The notes under the pieces are model-generated. The model saw nothing but the letters and a program-made list of their open reading frames with translations, made no database searches and was not told the DNA's origin. A stretch of DNA of 64,000 nucleotides from Lojkania enalia. Lineage: Eukaryota > Ascomycota > Dothideomycetes > Pleosporales. Location: assembly GCA_010094045.1 (NCBI GenBank), contig ML986692.1, positions 62,001 to 126,000 of the forward strand, given 5' to 3'. Both the position numbers and the translations under genes were made by a program. How positions within the stretch are numbered: the stretch's first letter is position 1; each line of letters opens with the position of its first letter. Below, piece after piece: positions 47,528 to 59,116 of the stretch.

Positions 47528-50500
47528 CACTTGCTTAAAGAAGCAGTAGTGATTCCAGTGGCGCTATTTTGAAATTTGAAGGTAGGTGCTGGTATATTTA
47601 TTTATATTGTGATAGGGAATAAGGCGTCCTACTCTTCGCATTCAACAAAAATCGTGCTTCTACCAATTTATGTTGGCCTCGAAGCGTGCAGTATCGAGCG
47701 ATATCTAACTCGGAAGCCTTCAACGAATGGTTCGTATCTTTTCCTAACAACACAGAGACAAGAAAAACGACGCATATATGCACCAAGCCAAATGTGACCC
47801 ATTAGCTATCATGCTGAGAGCTAGACCTAAAATCCAAAAACAATCGCTAGCATGAGCTAGTATGGTTAAAAAAATTTGTTCGGAATTGCTACAAGATACC
47901 TACGCATACTGTCGTGGAAATATTGCAATTGAAATAGTAGATGCCGTATTATATATCGCCTGAATATGGATTCGAAATCCATACCGCATGGGTAAATGCG
48001 GGTAGAAAAAATCATTTCACCTACGTCAATACCAAAAGCAGTAACATGCAATTTATGAGTGTGGAGACTTCTGGTTTTAGATGTGAAAATATCACTACTG
48101 TTCGACGAATGCAATAAAATACCCAGACCTCTCCAATATGGTGAAAATAAGTGCTAGTATTCGAAAAATTCGACTTCGGGAAACTTATGTTGTCTTTTCG
48201 AATCAATCCTCCAGGTAACTCCTCGAATCCAACTTGAAGAGAAACGGGGAGAGTACACCCTAACGCGGGCCTCTATGTGTAAATTTTACCTCTCACTTTT
48301 CCTGGACAATTACCAAATACATAAATCAGCACTAGTCTTGAAAAACCTATTTTTACTGATCCATGCTGTGCTGGCCATTCAAAAGTTACAAGCATCAGCC
48401 TAATTGACGCTTGAACAAAGCAAGAAGGAAACTATCTGGGGACTGGCGCCATGCGGATCTCCTTGCCGACGTCTACCTCTCAAAACTTGATCTAGGATAA
48501 TGCAAATACCTTCTTGGAGAGACTTATGGGCAACTTTCATGAAACCGTTATATTGAACACTAAAAGGGATATCACCTGCTACAAAAGTTCGGGAAGAAAT
48601 GTTGAAAAATAGGTTCTCTATCTACCAGAGCTGTCTTTAATCACGCTGAAGACTAACGCATGTCGGGAAACAGTCGATGGATTGGAAACGTTTCTATCCC
48701 AGCTCGATTTCTTGATCGAGAACACAAAGTTTACTCAGTTAGACTTATGCAAAACAAAAAGATTCCCATCTTTAGGTAATGGGTTCGAAAATTCTGATTC
48801 AACAAAAAGACTTGTGGAGAAATGCCATGAAAATGTTCTCGCGGAAGTTATACGACTGGCAGATTTTTAACCGGAGACCACTATTAATTCAAAAGTCATT
48901 CTCCGGGTCGTTATGCTCTTCTCAAAGATAAAATCCTGGATACGTGGAGAGCCAGATGCCACTTTATTTCTATAGAATGAGCACAACAATTCTCTAAATC
49001 AGAGGCCTACTCTGTTAAGTCTTCAATTTCCTAAAAACGAGAAGAGAAGGGCTCATGCTGAGCACTGAACCGAGGTTTGACAAATATCATCGAAACAATG
49101 ACTTATTGTCTCCATTACCAAAGGTTCTCTTTCGCGCATGAAGCACGGGCCACTCGAAGACCTTAAAAGGATGAACTTACGTTGAGTACCAGAGGCGGGA
49201 TTCGAAAATCATTAGACATGATATGGAATATATTGGAGAGTTTTTAGGAGAGGACCTTCTTATCCTCATAGAGTCCGAGAACTGAGTCTTGAGAGAGAGA
49301 GACTCTAAAGATTGGTGATAGAAACTGAGGACATGTTCTCCTATGCTATCCTGAAAAATAGAATGCCAATATATTAATGCAGAAAGAATAAAAATAGGGT
49401 TCCTATTTGCCTAGAGGACTTATTGGAGTAAAATGAAGATTACTGGCGCATATGGGACTTGAAACAAAGCTGCCTTTATTTGCAATCACAACACTGGCGT
49501 AGCGACAGAGAAAAGATTCGTCGAAAGAACAAATGCTCCCCTCACTACCAAAACACCTCTAAAAATTGGGACATGGCTTTACAGTCTTCAACTCGCATAT
49601 ATCAGGAAGATCTACGCCAATGAAAGTATTCTAGTCTTCTCTATGGCTAAACTTTTATGCCATATGGACTTCAAGAAACTATGTACAGCAATCCCGAGAC
49701 TAGTCTTAAAATCGAAACATCAGTTTTCCTTTACTAAGGCATTAAATCCACTATGTACGCATTGCAATTGCAGAGACAGGGGATGAATAGTATGCCCATG
49801 TTCTAGCGCCTACAACCTCATATAAATCTCGTCGAAGCTGAATTCAAGTACCAAGATTTCACGCACTATGCTTGGGAATGAGAAGAATCGGACAATTTGA
49901 GGAATATGGGCTACTCTCTTCTTTATATATGCTCTTCGACTACGCGATGCCACTGGGTTACCAAACTGACCTCTCATAGCCTGCGGGCTCGTTTTTAAAA
50001 GTGGACTATCGGGCCATTCATGTGTTCCATTCTTCTTCACGGAAGGGGTTCAGGAAAGATTGGTGTGTAGTCTACTCTCTTCTTCAAATTTGACTGAGGT
50101 CCTGCGACGGAACTGCGCTATCGAATCTGAGCCAGGTATTTCAAAACTATCAGAAGATAACCGGTCATGTTGTCACTTAATGATAAGAAATATCTAGCAA
50201 GGGTACATAATCGCTGACTTGGTCCAAAGCATGGCCAATTGTAGAGCCCTGTGGTACAAGACAGCGCTTTCGTGAAGCTTAATGATGCATGTACTGCAAA
50301 AAAAAAAACCAAAGCCCATTAGAGGATATGAGTCTATCGACTTACAAAACACAACAATCAAATGGCGGGAGTTTACGACTTGACTGACTGGTCTCTAAAA
50401 TACTCCTTATGGAACTTTTATGGAACCACAATCGGAATTCACGAATAGGGATGTCCGATAATTGGTTCCACTCACAACTAGGGAACTGAATAAGAGCAAA

Positions 50501-50624
50501 AATGTGCCATGTCATGTCCACTACCCTCGACAGCCACCTTTCTTAGAAATGCCACATCGGGATTCGATGTGTTGGTAGCTCCAACGTATGAAAATATTCT
50601 CTGATTACGATCCTACGTCTCCCC

Positions 50625-50639
50625 AAAAAAAAAAAAAAA
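50625..50639 (+). repeat. Poly(A) run of 15 nt
   Basis: Second longest of the plus-strand A-runs in the island, followed by TTATTTTTT. No flanking duplication was recognised. Confidence 0.8.
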
Positions 50640-52533
50640 TTATTTTTTCTCGAAATTTGCAAGAAGCGATTCGCAAGAATTCCGAATTCTCACTGAAAAT
50701 GAGACCTCGATCAACACCGCTTAAAATTGTTCGTGTGAGAACGATGATTGCCTAGACCCATGATCAACTATAATCGTATTAACTTGATCGAAATAGACGA
50801 GAGAATAGACCATGGGAATGATTGCGCACAAAGGCCTTCATATAGCAAGGTTAGGTCCTATCGATTAAATAACTAAAAATAAGGAAATCAGGAAATGTAT
50901 GAAATTACCGTCGAAATGCAAGGATTCAACAGTAATTGAATATTGTGCACTATTTCCTCCACGATGAAACTATTAAATCTGTCATGGTGCCTACCTAATA
51001 AAGATGTCCAGGGGCGATGCTGCGGGCCCAGCATATATTCCGAAACATGGTAGACAATTGACAATGCAGCATCCAATAGTCTATACACTAGCAAAATCTA
51101 ACTATATACCTAGAAACAGTCTACAATATTCAGGTTCGTTGGTAAATTTGAGGGTCAGAAGTATAACTCGTACTCCCCACACTAGCACGACGGTCTTGCG
51201 CCGATAGCGGACATTGGTCTATGTGTTTTTATACAGTCTTGTTCTTCAAAGGACTCAGTTCCAGTTTTGAGATGGGTATCTCCTGTTTCTAAAAGAGGTC
51301 AAGAACAACACCACGCATGTCTGGGACTGGCCATCTTGACTAAAAACAATCAACATATTGCTGAATGTCTAATTAGGTATATAAGGATAGCATAGTATTC
51401 ATACTTGTCTACGACTACATTAAATGCTATCTAGAAGCTTTGAAGAACGTTAATGTCATTCTCGTGGTAAAATTTATATAGAAAGACATATTCTGAGTAT
51501 GTCTTACATCTGTAAGCAGGAGGGGGTGGAGACTGTATAGGGTGGTATAGATGGATGTATTGACGACGTTCCTTGACCTCTCGGTCAAAGTACGGCGGGG
51601 GAATATATAGTACATAAGACTGCTTAGTCAAGGGCTGCACAGCTGACCAGGCACGTGACCTAAGCTTACAACATCCAAAAAAAAAACCCGACTAGTCTGG
51701 TACGATGGCAGCGTATTTTCCTAGGACTGATATACCTGCACGCCATCTCAATAAGCTGGGCTTAATTAGAACCTTCCTAAAGTCAAAGACGTCGTATAAG
51801 AGCGTCACTTAAATCAGGTCTCTAACGTGGGTAAACATATTTAAGATAGGAGTAGAGTGATTTTCGTAATATGGAGACTTGATTTGAACGTTTAGTGACC
51901 AAAATGAAGCATTTAGAATTGTAGTCAATTTTTGTTCATACTCTTGGGTAGTCGATTCCCCAAACTCAGTGTAGCAAAAGATAAACTTTTAATGAAATAG
52001 GTTATTGTGTAATGTAACTTAGCGTTCTCTTAGGCGTTCATTAAGCGAACATCACGATTATTATTTGACCAGAATTTGAATAATACTATCGACCACGAAC
52101 AGATTCTGTTGAAATGGGTCAGTATCCTTAGGATGTCCCGTCGTGACTCCAATTCTGAGCGGCGAGGGCGTAATTGTATTTCAGGATAACATAGATACAT
52201 GCATGGTAGTATATCTGATTAAAAGTTCTTATCAAAGTGACCTTGAGGCTTAGGAATAAATGTGCTGCCCCTAGGAAGCAACCTTTGGCAAGCGCACAAA
52301 AAACAACATTCTTATAAGAAAATGTTGCAATAAAGTAGAAACCATGGTACTACAAAATCCCCTTAGATCAGTTCTACTATACTACGCTAATAAAGAGATT
52401 AAACAGAGGAAGAAAGATCCCTGTAGACTGTACAAATAGGAAAGAAATACATGCGGGTATGCTTCCTTAAGGAAATATACAATTCACTCTGAAATTTGAT
52501 AGCATGTTGCTCTATATTGGGGACGAGAATCCC

Positions 52534-54028
52534 CTATTGAATTGTCCAAGACGAGTGCTGGTGCGACTTATGAGCAGTCAAGTAACACATAAAGCAGTAG
52601 TCAAAGTCAGGACACTCTTTACAATGAAAGACGGGACCAATGATATACTATTCCCGCAGAGAACCGTTAGCCAACTTTCATTGTTCAATTAGAGATGCTT
52701 ACCTCGTTGTCGATGTCGAAAGGTACACATCCGTCACACGCAAAAAAACCATGTGTTGACGCTTTAAGACTAGCTAATCGTTCATCTCGTCTCTTGTCCG
52801 CGTCAAGAAGATTGAGCTGTGCTGCAGTTGCATTTCCTAGTAAGCCTTGATTGTCGTATATAACCGCAATATCGTAGAGCGTCCACTGCCACTCTGGCTC
52901 TTTGGTTGCAATTATCGTTGGGGTAAGCCCAGCCTCTAGTAGAAGGCTCACTGCCTCGAACGTATTCCTCCGACATGCCAAGTGAAGTGGCGTCCACTTA
53001 TTCAAATCCCTCCCTTCCTTGAAACTCCAATGTGGTAAGAGTAGTTTTAAAATATTCGGAGTTGTTGAGAGAGCGGCATAATGGATTGCTGACCAACCTC
53101 TCATATCCTCTTGATTAACATCTGAGCCTATTTCGAGGAGATATAGAGTGATGTCTGTCAATTCTTTGTAGACAGCGAAGTGGAGTGCAGTTTTGCCTTC
53201 AAGCACACTCATGGTAGGGTCGAAATTATGTTTGTCGACTAGGTATTGGAGAACCGGGAGGCCACCCATCATTGCAGCAATAATTGGGTGATGATACTGT
53301 CCACCAGGGGCTGTAACACTTGCACCTTTGCTGATAAAAAGCTCTGCCAGATCGGTATATCCATTGACAAGAGCGTTTTGAAGAGCCTGGCCACACGCCT
53401 TCTCTGTAAAATCGGCCTTCTCAAGTAGACGAGCAACAAGTTTCTTCATTCCACGAATTGTAGCCTCCTCTATAATTGAATCATCAGTGTTCATGAAAAC
53501 GGCTCCTGCATCCAGAAGAATGTTAATGGTAGATTCAGCTCCACGATCTTCTTGCATAGCCGCCTCGAGAGCAGTACCATAAAACCCTCCCGACGCGTTC
53601 ACATCTGCTCCTCGTGTTATTAGCAATGCCACAGTGTCATCCTGACATGAGAATGCCGCTGCCTGTAAAGCACTACCGAAGTAGCCTGCGGTGACATTGA
53701 CCTCTGCTCCCCTATCCAGCAGAAACTCTACGACGTTAGAATCCCCTCTATACGCGGCCATATGCAAAGCCGTGCCATTCTCTCCTCCTTCGGCATTAAT
53801 TTGTGCTCCACGGCTCAAGATTGCATCTATAAGGTCGCAATTTCCAATTAATGCAGCAAAATATAGGAGAACATTGATTCTTTCACAGGATGAAGACCTT
53901 GGGTTCTCAAAGTATATGCCATCAGGTCCAGTGCCAGCAAGCCATCCCCAATTCAAATACCTCGATTTTGAAAGTTCAAGAAGATCCAATATGAGAGGAA
54001 CGAGCTCAGAAGCATGCTTGGAAAACAT
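52534..54028 (-). CDS. Ankyrin-repeat protein with C-terminal ZZ-type zinc finger
   Basis: Two exons fit: 54028-52703 and 52647-52534, giving 479 aa. Residues about 50-405 form roughly ten ankyrin repeats (NGTALHMAAYRGDSNVVEFL, LEGKTALHFAVYKE, NKWTPLHLACRRNTFEAVSL). The end of exon 1 holds FFACDGC and stops shortly after a GTAAGC donor. Splicing to TATATCATTGG adds YIIGPVFHCKECPDFDYCFM followed by CYLTAHKSHQHS. Together these give a full ZZ finger: Cys431, Cys434, Cys451, Cys454, Cys460, Cys463 and His468/471/473. Such ankyrin-ZZ proteins are common and variable in Pezizomycotina; their targets are unknown. The N-terminus is uncertain: a full-length protein might begin in an upstream exon with an NACHT or other module, and a separate 35-codon frame starts at 54168. 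Confidence 0.78.
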
Positions 54029-54303
54029 TCTGGCCGTGGCAGCTGGACAATTGTATAACTCTAAGAAAGGACCAGAATCATCTCAGGAAAGGATATTTTC
54101 CAGATCCGGATTCTCGGGCTCTTAAGGGATGCTGGTTGCGCAACTTCAATAGTCCAGCCTAGGGCCATATCCCCTTCGTTGAAAATCGGTTGGGAGAGAT
54201 GTGGAAACAAAAAGGGAATAGTGGGCGGCTGAAAAGCACATTATAAAATCATCCTGAGTTTTTGAGTCAATCGGGGCGACTCTGTATATACTAGACTCCA
54301 AAA

Positions 54304-54321
54304 ATATATATATATATATAT
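54304..54321. repeat. (AT)9 microsatellite
   Basis: Nine tandem AT units, preceded by a further A-run. A simple repeat in the promoter region of the ankyrin-ZZ gene. Confidence 0.9.
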
Positions 54322-54388
54322 TGGTGGTAAGAAAATTGTTAGGTTGGGAGACTAGTTTGGTAGCTAACTATACCTCTTTAATATTTAG

Positions 54389-54553
54389 GCTCCGCATTCA
54401 CTAGGCAGCTTTAGTCTCGGCGTTTTCCTTTTTGCAGCCTCCACTTTTGCGCACGACGACAGGGAGCATCCTGAAGGCTGCGACAGATATTGCAGACTCG
54501 AGCAGGAGGTTCAGGCCCTCCAAGCAGGTGTCAAAAAGCTGTATGACTACTTA
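54389..54553 (+). other. Possible orphan exon of a small secreted protein
   Basis: The frame reads FSLGVFLFAASTFAHDD then CDRYCRLEQEVQALQAGVKK. The first part resembles a signal-peptide core with an Ala-x-Ala type end, the second a Cys-containing coiled coil. It stops exactly at a good donor (GTATGT at 54554), and a preceding TTTAG could be an acceptor. No ATG-bearing first exon was found, so this is either an incomplete gene or a relic. Confidence 0.3.
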
Positions 54554-55188
54554 GTATGTCGAGCTACCTTCCTCCACAAAACTCTCTTACATTTTAAGCT
54601 TGCCACGTCAATTCAGGCTCAATTGTTTCTCCCTTATCACTACCAAATTTTCATTCAGAAGGGCCCGGTTTACATTTCCCAGCTGTCCAAGCTTGCTGCA
54701 CAGCATTTTGAGCTGTGATCTTCGCTTGCAGCCACTTTTGTGACGCATTTTGTGGCGGTGCTGCATGCGCCACATGCGTAAATCGCTGTTGCTGGCATTC
54801 TCGCTCTTTATCGTTACTCTTTCATTCCTATATAATAAACTCTTTCCTGGTGCTCTATTCAATCAAATTTTGACCTACCTTGAGTGGTCTAAGAATAAAA
54901 TCAGCACCGGACGTCGCCTTTTCATTCCTGTTGAATATTTCCCCTCCCGATAATTCTACATCCAACTTTCTTCTAACAGACCTTAAGTGGCACAATAATA
55001 CCGACGAACACGAAAAACTAGACAGCTTCACTCAGGATCTTGATCGAACCCCTATAAGTTCTCTTACATCCCAGAATTTTGAGACCTTATTTTTCAGATC
55101 TCTTCCCTCCTGGTGCACAGAATCAATCTTTCCTGGAGCGGACTTTCCAGCAACCGAGTCACCAAAGCCACCAGAATCAACTCCAACC

Positions 55189-56499
55189 ATGGGCAGCGTC
55201 GAAGGATACAGATCCGTAGCGTACTTCACCAACTGGGGCATTTACGGTCGAAACTATCACCCTCAAGACATCCCTGCCGACAAGCTTACGCATGTTCTTT
55301 ATGCATTTGCCGATAACCGCGAAACTGGAGAGGTTATCCTAACAGACACCTGGTCTGATGTCGAGAAACACTACGCCAACGACTCCTGGAATGATGTTGG
55401 CAAGAACATGTATGGCTGCTTGAAGCAGATCAACCTGCTCAAAAAGCGGAACCGGAATCTCAAATTGCTTCTTTCCGTCGGTGGCTGGACTTATGCCCAC
55501 GAGCGTAAACATTTTGATGGTCCTGCATCTACTCCACAAGGTCGCAAGATCTTTGCAGATAGCTGTGTTCGGTTGATCAAAGACTACGGATTCGATGGCA
55601 TTGACATTGATTGGGAGTATCCGCAAAACCCCGAACAGGGCGAACAGCTTTTGCTTCTCCTTCAAGAGATTCGCCACGCCATGGATGCGTACGCGAATCA
55701 TCTTGCTGCTCATAGCCATAGGTATGACCATGGCCAGGAACCAAAGCCGCACTTCATGCTCAGTATCGCTGCACCAGCAGGAGAATCAAACTATAAGAAC
55801 CTCCCACTCGGTCGGCTCGCCTCGGTTCTCGACTTCATCAACCTGATGGGCTACGATTTTGCGGGTAGCTGGGATCATCATTCCGGCCACCAAGCCAACC
55901 TTTACGCCTCAAGATCCTGCCCAACCTGCACCCCGTTCAACATCCATTCTGTAATCCAGAACTACGTCGCCGCGGGCGTTCCGCCTTGTAAAATTGTCCT
56001 GGGCATGCCGCTCTACGGCCGCGCCTTCAGCAACACCAAGGGCATTGGTCAATCCTTCAGCGGTGTCGGCGAAGGATCCTTCGAAGCCGGCGTATGGGAT
56101 TTCAAAGCACTGCCTCGTCCCGGCGCCTCCGAACATATTGATGAAGAATCCGGGGCCTCGTATTGCTACGACGGTAACTCTCAAACTCTAGTTTCGTACG
56201 ACAATGTAGCGATTGCGAAGCGCAAAGCAGAGTACATTAGGCAGCATAATTTGGGCGGGGCCATGTGGTGGGAGCTTAGTGGGGATAGGACCGACGAAGG
56301 GAGCATTGTGACTAATGTGCGTATTCGTGTTTGTACTACGCTGTCAAACAGTCGGCGGGGGACTAAATGCTAACTCAAGTCGCAGGTTGTTAGAGAGCTT
56401 GGTGGGCAGGACGGCCGGAAGATGGAACAGCAGCCAAACTGGCTTCGTTTTCCAGATTCACAGTATGAGAACATGAGAGCGGGGTTCCCGAACAACTGA
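55189..56499 (+). CDS. GH18 chitinase, class V, without signal peptide
   Basis: Hydrolyses chitin. Two exons, 55189-56316 and 56386-56499, join to 413 aa. The start is the first ATG of the frame (MGSVEGYRSVAYFTNWGIYG), the typical opening of the family. Conserved blocks are LKLLLSVGGWTYA and the catalytic DxxDxDxE motif DGIDIDWEYP, with Glu143 as proton donor. Further hallmarks are MGYDFAGSWD, GMPLYGRAF and GGAMWWELSGDR. There is no signal peptide, which points to an intracellular or unconventionally secreted enzyme such as the ChiB-like group linked to autolysis. Exon 2 supplies the C-terminal helix (VVRELGGQDGRKMEQQPNWL). An upstream extension of the open frame to 54880 contains no ATG. Confidence 0.93.
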
Positions 56500-57483
56500 A
56501 ATGGTGGGGGTCCCACTTTGCGGCAGCGAGCGAGGAGCTGATTTTTTGGAGGTGGGGTGCTATTGTCAGATGTGTAGGAGAAGTGGGTATAATTTGTTTG
56601 ATATTGGGTTTGGGGCTAGGAATCGAAACTAAGGGCCTCGCTTAGAATTACTTACGCGAAAACCTCGACCCTGGAAATGCGCAGGGGACGTTTGTGTCAC
56701 TAATTGGAATCGGGATTTCGCTTTCGACTCTTCAGGCACAAATTCTCTTTGCAGAGTGGGTTCCCGAGGCATTTTGCATGTGAGGTAGTACAGTTTGGTC
56801 GTACAAACCCTGCTTTACTTCTAACTTCAGAACATTGCTACATCCACTGTTGGGCGGATGAAATTACCACCGCGCAAAGCATCTCTTGACTCGATTCCCT
56901 TGCATGATCGCAAATGCAGATTGTAGAAATCTTGTAACCATGAAAAGTACTAGTCACAAAAATGTATCGCGGGCCTGGCTGAAAACTCGTTGCAATGCAT
57001 AGCTGGTTTGAACAGTGCTGACCACAACTACTACCTGGGTTTTGTAGAGTAAACGATCCGCACACGACGTGATGTGCGATGGGCTCGCAGCTCGGGTGAT
57101 GCGGGATGCATGCAAGACGTAATTGTACCTGCAGAGTGCGTTCTCGAAGATGCAAACTCAGGTACATATGGTTTGGGAGGGTTCTAGGTGTCTCATGCGA
57201 AATTCCTTGCAGTTGCCAAATAAGAATGTAAAAATTCAATTTTGCGCCAGTACTATATAAAAAAATTTGAATTATTCCGAACCTCACAGAGTCTCATTGC
57301 CGAAAGCCAATGCAATCGTCATCGCTGTTATGACATTGAAAGTGCACATCGCATGCGTCCAAGCACGGCGCTGTGTGTCAATGCGGACTATATGTACAAG
57401 TCCTGGGCGATAATATACACAAAATCTACGTGCAGGATCAACGTGCAGTAATATGCAGATCGTATTGTACCCAAGACGACATT
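56500..57483. other. Intergenic between convergent chitinase and J-protein genes
   Basis: About 980 bp, AT-rich in the second half. A B-box-like string occurs near 56627 on the minus strand but no A-box accompanies it. No gene recognised. Confidence 0.4.
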
Positions 57484-58386
57484 TCACTGCCTCCTTACAG
57501 TGTCAGGTATGCATATCTCTGATGGAGGTAGGACGCGCTGATATGCATCTTCGCCAGTCATGTTTGCCTCTCTATGCTCCACGAACGTCTTTATCCTTTC
57601 ATTCCGGTCGCCGCTCATCGTCGCACGTTTCGATCTAGCGAGCTCCCGACTGGCCTCTTCATGCATCTTGTCTCGGTGTTCCATGACCGTGGTTGAGAAG
57701 GTGTTCGCTCGGGTACCCTGCATAACCCCTCCTATAGAGACAAGTGCCAATACAATCGACATGAAGCCAAAGTTGGACATGTGTATTGTGCGCGCATCCT
57801 CCTGCTGCGTTCCGTACTCTCGCCCATACCAATGCTCCCAATCCTCCCACGTTGCGTTATACATGGGATCATGGCCCGATCTCCAGTCCCTTCGCTCGTG
57901 CGTCCTTTCAGCAGAGTGGGACAAGGCTCCTTGATGATGCCCCGCCCATCCATGCCCCCATAAATCGTACGCTCTTCGTTTGGCGTCATCAGACAGGATA
58001 GCGTGGGCCGCGACAAGAAGCCTGTACCGCTCTAGGCGTACCGCATTCGGCAGATGGGCAATGGGAGATGAGGGGTGGCAGCGGTCGGGATGGTAAAGCT
58101 TTGCGAGATTGTAGAATCGGTGTTTCGTGTACACCTCGCCCGGTCGGATAGAGAGGATTTGGTAGGGCGTTGGACTCTTGTGGGGGTGTATAGGCTCAGG
58201 CCATGTGAGATCCGCCTCTTCACTATGCGGGTGCGACTGAGAGGTGTGCTGGGCGTAGTGTCGTGTGTGCCGGGGCGGGGAGATGTGAGGATGGCGGCAT
58301 GACGCACATGACTGCGATGTGCCGGAGGAGAACGGAGGCAGGCCGCTATAGGCGGAGAGTAGGATGGCGGGTTTCTTAGACAGCAT
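57484..58386 (-). CDS. Mitochondrial-type J-domain (DnaJ) protein with a membrane helix
   Basis: Intronless, 300 aa. The N-terminus (MLSKKPAILLSAYSGLPPFS) is basic and hydroxylated, like a mitochondrial presequence. The J-domain spans about residues 72-150 (TPYQILSIRPGE, then FYNLAKLYHPDR) and has an intact HPD triad at 99-101, so it should stimulate an Hsp70 ATPase. The linker between helices is longer than in canonical DnaJ. A hydrophobic segment (FGFMSIVLALVSIGGVM, about residues 208-225) could anchor it in a membrane. No Gly/Phe or zinc-finger region, so it is a type III J-protein. It resembles fungal Jid1-like proteins, but exact orthology is not certain. Confidence 0.8.
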   Translation of the reverse strand: MLSKKPAILLSAYSGLPPFSSGTSQSCASCRHPHISPPRHTRHYAQHTSQSHPHSEEADLTWPEPIHPHKSPTPYQILSIRPGEVYTKHRFYNLAKLYHPDRCHPSSPIAHLPNAVRLERYRLLVAAHAILSDDAKRRAYDLWGHGWAGHHQGALSHSAERTHERRDWRSGHDPMYNATWEDWEHWYGREYGTQQEDARTIHMSNFGFMSIVLALVSIGGVMQGTRANTFSTTVMEHRDKMHEEASRELARSKRATMSGDRNERIKTFVEHREANMTGEDAYQRVLPPSEICIPDTVRRQ

Positions 58387-59116
58387 TTGCGCTCAATGGG
58401 CTGCTACATAGACTAAGCATGTCCTCACGGGCTGTAAGGGCTGTGGCGGGGTGTCATGTCGTTCATGAGAGCGGAAGACCTGCATTGCATCCGGGCGGCG
58501 GGAGCTCTCGAGCTCACCGACGGCCCGTGCTCATGATAAGCGAAACGGGCTAATCCGGGAAAGCCCGATAGAGCAAGAGTCGAGGCAGACTCCTCATTTC
58601 CGCGAGGTACCAAGACAAGAACGACGGCCCTCAGGTAATGACTCTGCTAACGATCGTCGTGTCAATTGAAGCCACAAACGCCCCACACGGGCTGGCCCAG
58701 TTTGCATGCGGCTTACTACTGGTTTTTTTTGTCCGCAGCCACTTCCTGAGTGGGCCCTTCATGCAATGCACCCGCTGTTCTCCTACCCGTTCAGTTTGAT
58801 CTTCTACATCAGGGGTATCTAGGCGTCGGTTCCGCTTGACACCGTTGGAAACATACTGAGCCTATAGTAGAAGCTATTGCATGATATGCGAACCTGAAGC
58901 GGCACTATCACAATTGCTCGCCATGTTGGGCTGCATTCATACCAGATGGAATTGCCGTGTTGCTCTCCTAAGTATAAGTCGACGCACTTCTGCCCATATT
59001 GATTTCGTTCAACTGCTTTCCATACTTTCTCTACTATCCTTTACCAACGTTCTCTTTCTTTCTCCCCTCCTAGCTTTGTTTCCTTCTGTTGTTCTATCTC
59101 CGACTTCGGAGTCAAG
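58387..59116. other. Divergent intergenic region, J-protein / unknown gene
   Basis: About 730 bp. A pyrimidine-rich stretch (TTTCTTTCTCCCCTCC and similar) at about 59050-59100 directly precedes the plus-strand gene and looks like a fungal CT-rich core promoter or 5' leader. No other feature. Confidence 0.45.

Larger units (their letters stand above)
45105..52533. other. Gene-poor, AT-richer island with plus-strand A-runs
   Basis: About 7.4 kb with no open frame beyond about 83 codons. Lines I counted by hand had 32-45 % G+C, lower than the flanking genes. Homopolymer A-runs occur at 45557-45568, 45979-45988, 46308-46333, 50298-50308, 50625-50639 and 51677-51686, all on the plus strand; no T-run of similar length was seen. 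Some short frames look like decayed protein, for example one ending LLGHGAEAQTRPLDG (to 46595, ankyrin-like) and METFLSQLDFLIENTKFTQL (from 48682). I found no terminal repeats, reverse transcriptase or transposase motif. The best reading is a graveyard of mobile elements or dead genes. Confidence 0.6.
54029..55188. other. Intergenic upstream of ankyrin-ZZ and chitinase genes
   Basis: About 1.2 kb between divergent start codons. It holds an (AT)n microsatellite and a possible orphan exon, both listed separately, and AT-rich promoter-like DNA near the chitinase start. Confidence 0.4.

Noticed and set aside
45105..52533. CRISPR-like or long terminal repeat structure in the island
   Set aside because: No regularly spaced repeats and no long direct or inverted terminal repeats could be found by eye; CRISPR arrays are not expected in a fungal nucleus.
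56600..56640. A B-box-like string on the minus strand (GTTTCGATTCC)
   Set aside because: No A-box or foldable tRNA body was found at the right distance.
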